From: Brachionus plicatilis
Taxonomy: Eukaryota; Rotifera; Eurotatoria; Ploima; Brachionidae
DNA length: 64,000 nt
Assembly (NCBI GenBank): GCA_010279815.1
Contig: QEOQ01000303.1
Coordinates: forward strand, 809,567-873,566
Direction: 5' to 3'
How positions within the stretch are numbered: position 1 is the first letter of the stretch; each line of letters starts with the position of its first letter. Positions 1 to 10,500 of this stretch are shown in pieces. The position numbers were made by a program, and so were the translations under genes. The notes under the pieces are model-generated. The model made no database searches. It saw only the letters and a list, made by a program, of their open reading frames with translations, and had not been told where the DNA came from.

Positions 1-297
1 AGAGCCAAAAATTAGGTATTCCATTTTTTTCATAAAGCTGCTTTTGACATTTTTTTTTGAATCATAGAGATTTTTCAAAGCTTCGAGAATTTCTTCTAGT
101 AAATTGTTTGATTTTTTTCTGTTTATGTCATTCAGAAAGCGTGTTTTTTCGGACGGATCGGTGTCATCTGGGAGATCAGGATTATCTCGAAAAATTAGGA
201 ACCAAAATACAACAGCGACTGAGAATAAAGCAGCTATGGTTGAAAAAATCGCTGCTATTCGCCAATAGACAGCACTGGAAAAATCTTCGATTAGCAT
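1..297 (-). CDS. Partial membrane-protein exon, possibly SLC17-like MFS transporter
   Basis: On the minus strand a frame of 99 codons is open from 297 to the window edge, preceded by a CAG acceptor-like triplet at 298-300. The translation has a hydrophobic helix following a Tyr-Trp-Arg, then RDNPDLPDDTDPSEKTRFL, then a charged segment. This resembles the loop after transmembrane helix 6 in SLC17-type transporters, which has a short Asp-x-Pro...Pro...Ser-Glu pattern. The similarity is by eye and weak. The P450 gene begins at 692 on the other strand, so little room is left for the five earlier helices. The exon may therefore be the start of another membrane protein, or a gene fragment. It continues beyond the left edge. 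Confidence 0.4.
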   Translation of the reverse strand, partial: MLIEDFSSAVYWRIAAIFSTIAALFSVAVVFWFLIFRDNPDLPDDTDPSEKTRFLNDINRKKSNNLLEEILEALKNLYDSKKNVKSSFMKKMEYLIFGS

Positions 298-691
298 CTG
301 AGTATTGCATAATCTATGTTCATTGCATGAATAAATAGATATCATTTTTAAAATGCGCAAAATTAAAATTAAATTGATTCATTTTGGAAAAATTAATCAA
401 GAGAGCGCCCTCAATATTTTTTGATATTTTTAATTTATTCGATTTAACTTTGAAAATAATTAATATCATTATATTTCTAGGTCTTCAAAGTAGATTTTTT
501 TAATAAAAGAAAAATTAAAACTCAAAAATTTATCTAGATTCGATAATTTTTATCTTAAAGCCCAATTTACTTTCAAGAATTCTAAAAACCTTGATATTTT
601 CCATCTTTTATGATCTCCGAATCCCGTAGTATTTAAACAATAAGATTGAAATTATTTTTTTTAGTATTTTTACAAAAAAAATTTTTCAAAA
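298..691. other. Intergenic AT-rich DNA between divergent genes
   Basis: No convincing exon, repeat or RNA gene was seen. It separates the minus-strand exon at 1-297 from the plus-strand P450 start at 692, so it probably holds upstream sequence of both. Confidence 0.5.
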
Positions 692-2592
692 ATGAAACTA
701 ATTTTGTGGTTCAAAGTAAGCAAGCGTTTTTCTAGTATGCAAAAGCTAAAAAAGTTTGAGGAGCTGCCCGGTCCGCGATCTTATCCTATAATCGGAAATT
801 TGCCTGAATTGAAAATATTTGGTTTGCCTGAAATAAAAATTGCTATTAACTACTCATTTTAATTTTAATAAATAATAACTAGGAGGCGATCTTGAATTTA
901 ACCCTTTTGATAAATTTTGCATTAAATTGCACCAAAAATATGGAGATTTGGTTCGGTGGTCTATCCTAGGAAACAATAATGTATTTTAATCTTTAAAAAC
1001 TTTTTTTAAGCGATTGAATTTAACTAGTCAAAAGGTTTTTGTCTTCAAACCTGAGCATGCTAAAATAGTATTCCAAAATGAAGGCCCAAGTCCGAATCGC
1101 CCCTCAGTTATACCTTGGGAAGTGTACTCAAAGCGAAAAAATTATCCTCCTGGTCTTGTCAATAGGTGAACTAAACAGGGAAAAAATTTTTTTATATAAA
1201 TAAAAAATTTTCAGTCAAGGTGAAATTTGGAAAAATCAGCGGAGCGCTTCAAATCCAATAGTGGCAAAACCTCAGGCGGTAGCAATGTACTTAGATACAC
1301 ATAACACAATTATTGATGAATTTATCAATATAATGATGAAGAATTCTTCCAATGGAGATCCTTTTATCGTCCAAAAATTCGAAATTGAATTAAAATATGT
1401 TCTTTTGGAAAGTATGATTTTATTAAAAGAAAAGAAATAAAAATTGTTTGATTCTTAATAAAAAGTGATGAGCATTGTAGCTTTTGATCAAAGGCTTCAG
1501 TGCATAAATGCTCAAAGAAGATCACCAGAAATTTTGAAACTTTTCAATAGCATTAAAGATTATGGAGATTTGACATCTCAATTGTATTACAACATTCCGA
1601 TTTGGAAGTATTTTAGAAATTCATTATGGAAAGAATTTGAAAATACATCAGATTATGTTTACGAGTAATAAGCAACCAAATTTTTTTATTTTTTTACTTT
1701 TTTTAAATAGTTTTACACGAAAATATGTCTCAGAATCGTATAATTATGTCAAAAATTTAAACGATAAAGCTAAGCATACAATGCTGCAGCAGTATCTTTT
1801 GAACAAAAATAATTTAAGCTTTAATGATATAGTGTCAATTATGAGCGAATTTCTGCTAGCTGCATTCGATACTGTAAATTAAGCAACAAAACTATCTGAA
1901 TTAATATTTTATAAATTTAGACTGCAACAACTCTTCATTTTTGGCTGCATCGAATTTCAACTCATCCTGACATTCAAGAGGAAATTTATGAAGAAATAAT
2001 GAAGCTTGATAAAAAAGATTATATTGATCAAGATGATTTGAGCAAAATTCCATTATTGAAAGCCTCTTTAAAAGAATCACAAAGGTTGCATTCGATTGCA
2101 CCTACAAATGGACGAGTTCTACCAAATGATATTATTTTGGATAATTATTTAATACCTAAAAATGTAATTTTATATATTGGAATTAGAAAATTTAAAAAGA
2201 TATTTTGTTCAGACCACAGTAAATGTTGCCTTCTTTTTAATGAGCAAATCGGAAAAATATTTTAAAAACTCAGAAAAATATGATCCTAAGCGATGGTTGA
2301 AAGAAATTAATAGTGATCCTATAAATCCATATACAAGTATGCCTTTCGGATTTGGTTCAAGAATGTGTATTGGTCGACGATTAGCTGAACAAAAAATGTA
2401 TCTTATAATGATAAAAGTAATCTATTTTTTACAGATCAATTTTTATCAAGATTTTCAAAATTAAATTTTTAGATTCTTAAAAATTTTAGACTGGAATATG
2501 TTGGAAAAGAGCCTAAACTAGGTTTTCGGCTTATTGTTGTGCCTGATTATGACTTAGCCCTAAAATTTATACCTAGAATAAATCAAATTTAG
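692..2592 (+). CDS. Mitochondrial-clan cytochrome P450, nine exons
   Basis: Nine exons join in frame to 494 residues: 692-821, 883-980, 1035-1165, 1215-1411, 1466-1664, 1711-1873, 1921-2163, 2213-2416 and 2473-2592. All introns are GT-AG and 46-61 bp. Visible P450 hallmarks are the N-terminal LPGPRSYPIIGN, the I-helix AAFDTT rebuilt across the exon 6/7 junction (residues about 302-307), the ExxR pair E358/R361, and the haem loop FGFGSRMCIG with Cys439 as the expected iron ligand. The N-terminus is short and basic instead of a membrane anchor. The segment around Gly-Glu-Ile-Trp-Lys-Asn-Gln-Arg-Ser matches the mitochondrial clan (CYP11/24/27/302-like), whose members hydroxylate sterols or ecdysteroids using adrenodoxin. 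The substrate cannot be told. Exon 2 could begin 3 bp later (886). The gene looks intact. Confidence 0.9.
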
Positions 2593-2650
2593 ATGAATTT
2601 TAAAATTATTTACAATTTTATTTAGAATTTATGTTATTCGGAAATTATTA

Positions 2651-2656
2651 AATAAA
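2651..2656 (+). terminator. Poly(A) signal of the P450 gene
   Basis: AATAAA lies about 60 bp after the P450 stop codon, a normal spacing for a 3' UTR signal. Confidence 0.5.
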
Positions 2657-3736
2657 AACATATTTTTAATTCATAAAATTGATAAACTTTATTGCTTAAT
2701 TTTTTAAAAATTAGATAAAATTTCCTAGGTTTTAATTAGGATGAGAATTGTTGATTTTTTATAAGAGCTATTTTCTTTCAATAACTCCACGTTTTAAAAA
2801 TAAAGTATTAGTATGAAACAAAAATTATTCTTTATAATTAGTTGATACTAGAGATAAATTTCTTTCTCCAGGTAAGTTATTAAAAATTTTATTTTTCATA
2901 TCAAAATCATTATACAATCTTTTTTCAGTGATAATTTTTAAAATTTAATTAAATATTTTATCGATTTGCTTAAAAGCATATTAATTGTTATATATTATTC
3001 AATGTTTTTTGCTAATATTCATCTTTTTTATTTTATTAATTTAGCCTATTAGTGGCTTTCATTGCAAAAATGAATAGTGAAGAAGAAAATATCAATTAGT
3101 CAAATGTCTTTAATTACTAAAAAAACAGCTCTTTTCAAAATTAGTTTCCAAAATTTTTTGAATTACCTTGGAAAAATTTATTTTTAAATTAAATGCATTG
3201 TTTAAAATTATTAGAAAAAAAACAAGCTGTCAAAATATTTGAAAAAAAGCAAAGCATGAATAATATAAAATGTAATATTGAATGAAGGTAAATATCACGA
3301 GAATTTTAATTAAAATTGAATCTAGGCTTTTTAATGCGAGTAACGAATCGTAAATTTTAATTTTAAAAAAGCCAAGTTAATTGTGATTTTTATTTATTTT
3401 TTAATTAAAAAAACCATGACATTTTTTTTTAATTTTTTTAAGTCTTTTGGAAATTAACTTCCAGAATTTTTCAGTCGAGTATTTGCTTTTTTATATTTTA
3501 TAAATCTTCTTTTTATTCCTATAATAAATAAATAAACGAAAATTGATTCGTCGCAAACAAAAAATGAGAACTATATGAACTATAAAGTACTTTGAGTACC
3601 TTTTTTAGCTTAATTTAACTTTTTTTATCTAAATTCATTATAATTTTAGAATAAAAAGCAAATAAAATAAAAGCTACATTATACTAATTGCTGAACAAGG
3701 CTACATGTAGTCTGGCTATGGCTTAATTTAACATTT
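2657..3736. other. AT-rich intergenic stretch
   Basis: About 1.1 kb of low-complexity AT-rich DNA. No open frame with splice context, RNA gene or clear repeat boundary was recognised. Confidence 0.5.
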
Positions 3737-4113
3737 GGGGTTGTGAAGTTCGTTTCAATTCGATCTTTTCAATTCAGAAAAACTTGAATAACTTTTTTAC
3801 TAACAGAGATAATTTAGTTCTATAAAATACTTAATTATAAGCAAATTTGCTTAATGCAGTAAAATAGGTCTGCAAAATACTCTGCAATTTTCTGCAATTT
3901 TCTGCAATTTTCTGCATTTTGCACGCCATTAAAAAGTACTCTAATCAACTGTGCAAGTATATTGCACAGTTTTATGCAGACATATATTTTCGGATTAAGC
4001 AAAGTTGCTTAAACATTAAGCATTTTACAGAAGTAAATTATTCCTTATAGTAAAAAAGTTATTAAAATTTTTCTGAATTGAAACGATCGAATTGAAATGA
4101 ACTTCACAACCCC
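3737..4113. mobile_element. MITE, family G (GGGGTTGTGAAGTTCG ends), 9-bp target duplication
   Basis: The ends GGGGTTGTGAAG...CTTCACAACCCC are inverted repeats that continue inward through TTCAATTCGATC. The element is flanked by an exact direct repeat TTAACATTT (3728-3736 and 4114-4122). It has no coding capacity and an internal tandem of TTTTCTGCAA units. Further copies lie at 23241-23496, about 38165-38450 and 49581-50438. The 8-9 bp duplication suggests mobilisation by a hAT or Mutator-type transposase; which one is inference. Confidence 0.85.
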
Positions 4114-4336
4114 TTAACATTTATCTTTAACAAAATAATTATTTTATAATTTTGAAATTAATGAACGAGAAATTTACTTTTCAGTTTATCAATTGAATTT
4201 AGATTTTAGTTATTTGGCGTAAAAAAATATAATTTTATATAAAAACAATTCAAACAAAATAATTAATCAACAAATTTTAATTACAAATTTACTCTTTATC
4301 AAAACGTCAAGCACATTGAACATTTAAACCACCTTT

Positions 4337-4690
4337 ATGGTATCTTTAATTACAAAAACCATCTCTGTGTCAACTGCTGTCAAAGTACAGATTTTCAAAG
4401 CATTTATCAATCCTTATTTTGATTATTGTTCAACTATATTTTGCCATTTTTCAACAGACCAATATTAAGTGATTAAAAGATTTTGTTTTCTATTTTTTAA
4501 AATTTTTTAAGTTTAAGTTTGAAGCGAAAAACTTTAAAGATGTTAATAATATTTTGAAAAAATATGGCTTAAATGCTTATCAGCATAGATTTTTAAACAG
4601 AATGTTATCATTTTCTTTAAAGACACTATTCCATCGTTACTCGCCTGAGAATTTAAAAAACTCTTCAAAAATGACCTGATTTGTTTGCAA
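4337..4690 (+). mobile_element. Decayed LINE reverse-transcriptase C-terminal fragment
   Basis: The plus-strand translation contains FKAFINPYFDYCSTIF, the typical segment after the RT thumb of jockey/CR1-like non-LTR retrotransposons, followed by HRFLNRMLSFSLKTLFHR in another frame. Stops and frameshifts interrupt it, so it is a dead remnant. A second decayed copy of the same family lies at 48120-48520. Confidence 0.65.
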
Positions 4691-5204
4691 CATTTCTTTG
4701 CATTAATTTATTTCAAAGAGGTGCTTTATTTTGAATTAAATTATTATCATTTAGAAATTTAACTATTTCGTCAATATTGTTAGAATTAATCAATTCGGTT
4801 AGAAATTGAACATCAAACATTTTTTGTAGTTTTTTTTTAAGTAAAAATTTATTGTAAGAAAAATATAATTTACATTTAGATTCAAAAAATTTTAAACTTA
4901 TTTAAATTAGCAAATTTTAATTATCCAATTAACCAGTCCGATATTGAAATGTTTACCTTGATATTTAAACAAATATCAGTAAAGTGTTAAAATTAAAATT
5001 CAATATAAGACAACCACCATCTATCACCGATTTTATTTAAGAAAATAAACTTTTTGTTTTTTTTCGATTTAGATAGTTTGTCTTAAGTTTTCAGATAAAG
5101 ATTTTAGAAGAATTAATTAAAAGAAGGATGAAACAATGGCTTATTTTAATCAATTTTAAAAATTAAAGTTTTTATTAAAAATACATTATAAGCCACCATA
5201 ACTC
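4691..5204. other. AT-rich intergenic stretch
   Basis: Nothing recognisable beyond AT-rich sequence between two retrotransposon-related segments. Confidence 0.4.
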
Positions 5205-5660
5205 TGCCGTTAGCCGGTCCCAAGCCCTGGATGAGAAAAGAGGAGGGTGGTGGCAGCCACACTATGTGGTCTTCTACGAGTCTGAAGAAGAGCTGTATTA
5301 CGGGTACATAGATCTACGGGTCTTTGTCCTAGTCTTGTCGTATGAGGGTGCCGCTGGCTTGACCATCATCCAGTATAGAATCTTAGCAGAGCGAGAACTT
5401 GTTTTACAGCTGACCCTCTTTGGATAGCCGTAACTTTGGAAGCACTAAAGTTAAGGCATTCTCTCTTTCTAAATTGAGAATCTCGCTTGGTTTGTGGTTC
5501 CAAGCTAGTCTAAATAGTAGCCGAGTTCGCAGCCAAATTAAAAGTGCTCGGATGAGTGGCGCTGTTTATGATGAACGTCCCACGTGCTTCTTAGGGGAAG
5601 ACGCCGTCATAACTATGCCGTATGCCGGTCCCAAGCCCGGATGAAAAAATAGGAGGGTGA
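5205..5660 (+). repeat. GC-richer segment bounded by a repeated CCGGTCCCAAGCCC motif, possible retroelement 5' piece
   Basis: This roughly 450-bp block is far less AT-rich than its surroundings. It starts and ends with near-copies of one motif: GCCGGTCCCAAGCCCTGGAT at about 5213 and GCCGGTCCCAAGCCCGGAT at about 5625, each followed by a purine run and GGAGGGTG. Similar structured G/C motifs occur at the 5' ends of some non-LTR retrotransposons, so a retroelement leader is the favoured guess. A 74-codon open frame inside has no recognisable product. Confidence 0.45.
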
Positions 5661-5777
5661 CAAAAATTTTACAAATTTTACAAATTTTGCGCCATTAATT
5701 TAATTTTTTTAAAAATTAAAAATGCTGTAATTCGCACATTTTTTAAATTAACTGCCCAAACTTTTGAAATTATCAAC

Positions 5778-5978
5778 TTTCAAAGTACTACTACTACTAC
5801 TACTACTATAACTGATCGTCTCTCTGATTTAAATGAAAAATATATTTATAAAAGTCTTAACTGTCTGATTGCCAGATTGGTGGATGAATACAACCGAGGT
5901 TTTACATCTAGATTTGTGAGTATATCGACTCCCTTATATGGTTGCTTCTTAGTTATTTACAATTTTTTCAATTCTTAA
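5778..5978 (+). pseudogene. Possible coding fragment with ACT triplet repeat, unknown
   Basis: A 66-codon frame reads through an (ACT)7 run coding for threonines, then ITDRLSDLNEKYIYKSLNC and LIARLVDEYNRGFTSRF before a stop. Amino-acid composition looks protein-like. There is no ATG at its start, and no family was recognised. It follows the retroelement-like block and may belong to it. Confidence 0.3.
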
Positions 5979-6288
5979 AATTGATTTTTAATTTTAGATT
6001 TTTTTGATTTTTTTTCCTTAATTTTGACTATGGTGTCAATTTAAAAAAAACTAAGTTACTATTTTTTTGTTCATTTTATGTTTATTTAGTCTAAATTTTG
6101 TTTATTAAAAGACTTTAAAATCATATAACATAAAAAAAAATATGAAATATTTGAAAAAATTGTCGACCAAGCTCAAATAAATTTTCATAAAAATTAAAAA
6201 GTTTCGAGAAAAATTTTCTTTATGAAAAAAAAAGAAGATGTTCTTTGTCTTAAGTGGAAAATTTTTCAAAATGATTCAGGCCTTTTAT

Positions 6289-7158
6289 GGGGTCTAGTGG
6301 AAAATGTGAACAATTGTTCACAAAAAAATGTGACCATGAGTATCAAGTCCAAAATGTGAACATTTTGTTCACATAATCTCTGGTCACATATTTGGTGACC
6401 ATAAGCTGGTCACATAAAAAAAATGTTCACCAAATTTTAGATTAAAAAAATAAAAATTAAATAATTTAAAAAAGACAAAAATTACTTGGATCATTAATTA
6501 GCTCTAGATCAAATTCAGAAATTGATCCAAATGAATTCGGCGAAGAAAATGGTGGGGATTTGCAAGATGTAGATATAAACAAAATTGGCGAGAGTGAAGA
6601 TGATAAGACAGAATCCGTAACTTTAGTTAAATCAAAATCCGATGATACACCAATAAATAACCAAGATAGTGATGCCGAGTTGAGTTTTAGTGAGAATTTA
6701 ATTACAATAGATAAGGAATTAAGCGTGTTAAATCTAAACGCAGGAGAAAAAGAAATACATTATCGTGAAAAAGCAATGAATGAAATTACTACTACTCAAG
6801 AAACTTTGAGTAAAAACAGCACTCAGCAAACATGCAAACCCTGTACCGTGTGATTTATGTGGAGAATTAATGAAAAACATCAAAGGTGTAAAGTTGCATA
6901 TGGTAAAAAAACATAAAAACTAATAAAAAAAAGGAATTGGAATATATCTTTTTTTTTATTTGCATTTAAAATTAAACTTTTATTCTAAAATTAATGTTCA
7001 CAAAAAATAAAAACTGGATTCGAAAATTTTTTTTATTTATCTATTTTGGTCACCAAATATGTGACCAGAGATTATGCGAACAAAATGTTCACATTTTGGA
7101 CTTGATACTCATGGTCACATTTTTTTGTGAACAATTGTTCACATTTTCCACTAGACCC
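6289..7158. mobile_element. hAT-like TIR element with 8-bp target duplication
   Basis: Long terminal inverted repeats of roughly 110 bp begin GGGGTCTAGTGGAAAATGTG and end CACATTTTCCACTAGACCC. The flanks carry an 8-bp direct repeat CTTTTATG at 6281-6288 and 7159-7166, the duplication size made by hAT transposases. The arms are rich in GTGAAC and GTGACC words. Inside is a short reading frame ending in a zinc finger, but no transposase, so the element is non-autonomous. Confidence 0.8.
6503..6921 (+). pseudogene. Acidic ORF and C2H2 zinc-finger piece inside the hAT-like element
   Basis: An acidic Ser/Glu/Asp-rich open frame runs to a stop at about 6853. In an adjacent frame, about 6838-6921, the sequence encodes CDLCGELMKNIKGVKLHMVK followed by KHKN and a stop. 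That is a C-x2-C-x12-H-x4-H finger, the spacing seen in N-terminal fingers of R2-type retrotransposon proteins and some cellular C2H2 proteins. The frame change between the two parts implies a lost intron, a frameshift or decay. No catalytic domain is present. Confidence 0.45.
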
Positions 7159-7166
7159 CTTTTATG

Positions 7167-7552
7167 AAAGAATTAAAAATAAAAAAATAAGACAAATCAA
7201 AATAAAACATGCGGACAAAAAATTCTCATTTATTTTCTCATTAGACATATTTTTTTTCCAATTCGTTCACTAAATTCAAAGCGCATAAAAATCACACAAA
7301 AATTACACCATTTTCAAAAAACCAAATTTAGTTTCATAACCATGCAGTTTATTTAACTCGAGCAACAAAAAAGACTTGAACATTTTAAACAACACATAAA
7401 AATTAAACCCTAATTTTGTAATTAGTGATAAATAATAGAACAAAAAAGAAAACAAAATCGGCTAATAAATCGGCTATAAATAATTAAATTAATTCTAGAT
7501 TAAATATTAACCTAAAATCAGATAACAAAAAGAGAAAAAAGTGATAAAAAAA
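7167..7552 (+). promoter_or_regulatory. Upstream region and 5' leader of PRPF8
   Basis: AT-rich DNA between the hAT-like element and the PRPF8 start. No TATA box or other motif can be assigned with confidence. The leader just before the ATG is purine-rich. Confidence 0.35.
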
Positions 7553-10500
7553 ATGTCAATACCGCCGAACATGTACGGTGGAGCACATCATCAGCAGCAA
7601 CAGCAGCAGCAATTTGTGCTGCCACAGACCACAAGTTTTTTCCAACAAATGGGCCAGTTCTACGCCATGAACCAGCAGCAGCAGCATCAAAAGCTTCTGG
7701 ACGACTTGTACGAAGAGCGGATGGTGGAAAAGTCGAAAAAGTGGCAGCAACTGCAGTCGAAGCGATATTCGGAAAAGCGAAAATTCGGCTTTGTCGACAA
7801 CCAAAAAGAGGACATGCCGCCCGAACACTTGCGCAAAATAATCAAAGACCACGGCGACATGACCAACCGCAAGTTTCGCAACGACAAACGCGTGTACCTG
7901 GGCGCGCTCAAGTACATGCCGCACGCGGTCATGAAACTACTCGAGAACATGCCCATGCCATGGGAGCAAATTCGAGAGATCAAGGTGATTTATCATATAA
8001 CGGGCGCCATCACCTTCGTCAACGAAATACCATGGGTGGTCGAGCCCATTTACTTGGCCCAGTGGGGCTCCATGTGGGTGGTGATGAGACGCGAGAAGAG
8101 AGACCGGCGACACTTTAAGCGGATGCGATTTCCGCCGTTCGACGACGAAGAGCCGCCGCTCGACTACGCCGACAACATTTTGGACGTGGAGCCGCTCGAG
8201 GCCATTCAAATGGAGCTCGACAAGGACGAAGACAAAGAAATATACGAATGGCTGTACGAGAACAAGCCGCTACAAGGCGCCAAATTCGGCGTCAACGGCT
8301 CCACGTACCGCCGCTGGAACTTGTCGCTGCCCATGCTCTCCAATTTGTATCGGCTGGGCAACCAACTGCTCACCGACTTGCTCGACGACAACTACTTCTA
8401 CTTGTTCGACTTGAAGTCGTTTTTTACGGCCAAGGCGCTCAATATCGCGATACCGGGCGGTCCAAAATTTGAGCCTCTCGTCAAAGACGTCAATCCCAAC
8501 GAAGAGGACTGGAACGAGTTCAACGACATTCACAAGATCATCATTCGCCAGCCCATCCGCACCGAGTACCGCATCGCCTTTCCCTACTTGTACAACTCCT
8601 ATCCCTTCAAAGTCTACTTGTCCTGGTATCACACGCCCAACGTGGTCTTCATCAAAACCGAAGATCCCGACTTGCCCGCCTTCTACTTCGACCCGCTCAT
8701 CAATCCCATATCGCATCGCCACTCCTCCACCAAATCCAACACCATCGACCAAGTGAACGAGCTGATCGCGTCCGACGACGACCTCGACTTTCAGCTGCCC
8801 GATTCCATCGAGCCGTTTCTAAGCGAAACGCCGCTCTACACCGACAACACGGCCAACGGCATCGCACTGCTCTGGGCCCGCCGTCCCTACAACCAGCGGT
8901 CGGGCAACACGAGACGCGCCGTCGACATTCCCCTAGTCAAAACCTGGTACCGAGAACACTGTCCGTCCAGTCATCCGGTCAAAGTGAGAGTGTCCTATCA
9001 AAAGTTGCTCAAGTACTTTGTGTTGAACGCGCTGCACCATCGGCATCCAAAGCCCCAGAAAAAACGCTACCTCTTTCGTTCGTTCAAGTCGACAAAATTT
9101 TTTCAAACGACCACTCTCGACTGGGTCGAAGCGGGCCTCCAAGTGTGCCGCCAAGGCTACAACATGCTCAATTTGCTCATTCACCGCAAAAATCTCAACT
9201 ATCTTCACTTGGACTACAACTTCAATTTAAAGCCCGTCAAAACGCTGACGACCAAGGAGCGCAAAAAATCGCGATTTGGCAACGCGTTCCACTTGTGTCG
9301 CGAAATACTCCGCTTGACCAAGTTAATAGTGGACTCGCACGTCCAGTACCGGCTCGGCAATGTGGACGCGTTTCAGCTGGCCGACGGCCTCCAGTACATA
9401 TTCGCCCATGTGGGTCAACTGACCGGCATGTACCGATACAAGTACAAGCTAATGAAACAAATACGAATGTGCAAGGACCTCAAACACTTGCTCTACTACA
9501 GATTTAACACGGGTCCGGTGGGCAAGGGACCCGGCTGCGGCTTTTGGACGGCGGGGTGGCGCGTCTGGCTATTTTTTTTGCGCGGCATCACCCCTCTGCT
9601 CGAACGATGGCTGGGCAATTTGCTCTCGCGTCAATTCGAGGGCCGACACTCCAAGGGCATCGCCAAAACGGTCACCAAACAACGAGTCGAGTCGCACTAC
9701 GATTTGGAGCTGCGCGCCGCCGTCATGCACGACATACTGGACATGATGCCCGAGGGAATCAAACAGAACAAGGCAAAGACCATACTGCAGCATTTGAGCG
9801 AAGCGTGGCGCTGCTGGAAGGCCAACATACCGTGGAAAGTGCCCGGTCTGCCCATACCCATCGAGAACATGATCTTGAGGTACGTAAAGGCCAAGGCCGA
9901 CTGGTGGACGAGCACGGCCCACTATAACCGCGAGCGGATCAGACGCGGCGCCACCGTCGACAAAACGGTGTGCAAAAAAAACCTCGGCCGACTCACCCGA
10001 CTGTTCTTGAAGGCCGAACAAGAACGCCAACACAACTATTTAAAGGACGGTCCGTACATCAGCGCCGAAGAGGCCGTGGCCGTATACACGACCACGGTGC
10101 ATTGGCTGGAGTCGCGTCGCTTCACGCCCATACCATTTCCGCCTCTCTCCTACAAACACGACACCAAATTGTTGATCCTGGCTCTCGAGAGACTCAAAGA
10201 AGCGTATTCGGTTAAGTCGCGTTTGAATCAATCGCAGCGCGAAGAACTCGGTCTCATCGAACAAGCGTACGACAATCCGCACGAAGCGTTGTCGCGCATC
10301 AAACGACACTTGTTAACGCAGCGCGCCTTCAAAGAAACCCAAATTGAATTCATGGACTTGTACTCGCATTTGGTGCCCGTGTACGAAGTCGAACCGCTCG
10401 AAAAAATCACCGACGCCTATCTCGACCAGTACTTGTGGTACGAGTCGGACAAAAGACGCTTGTTTCCGGCGTGGATCAAACCGGCCGACTCGGAGCCACC

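Noticed and set aside
57..338. 93-codon plus-strand frame
   Set aside because: The opposite strand has a longer open frame with a membrane helix and an acceptor site; the plus frame is its shadow.
7541..7552. GTG as a PRPF8 start four codons upstream
   Set aside because: Nuclear genes of animals use ATG; the first ATG at 7553 gives the expected PRPF8 N-terminus.
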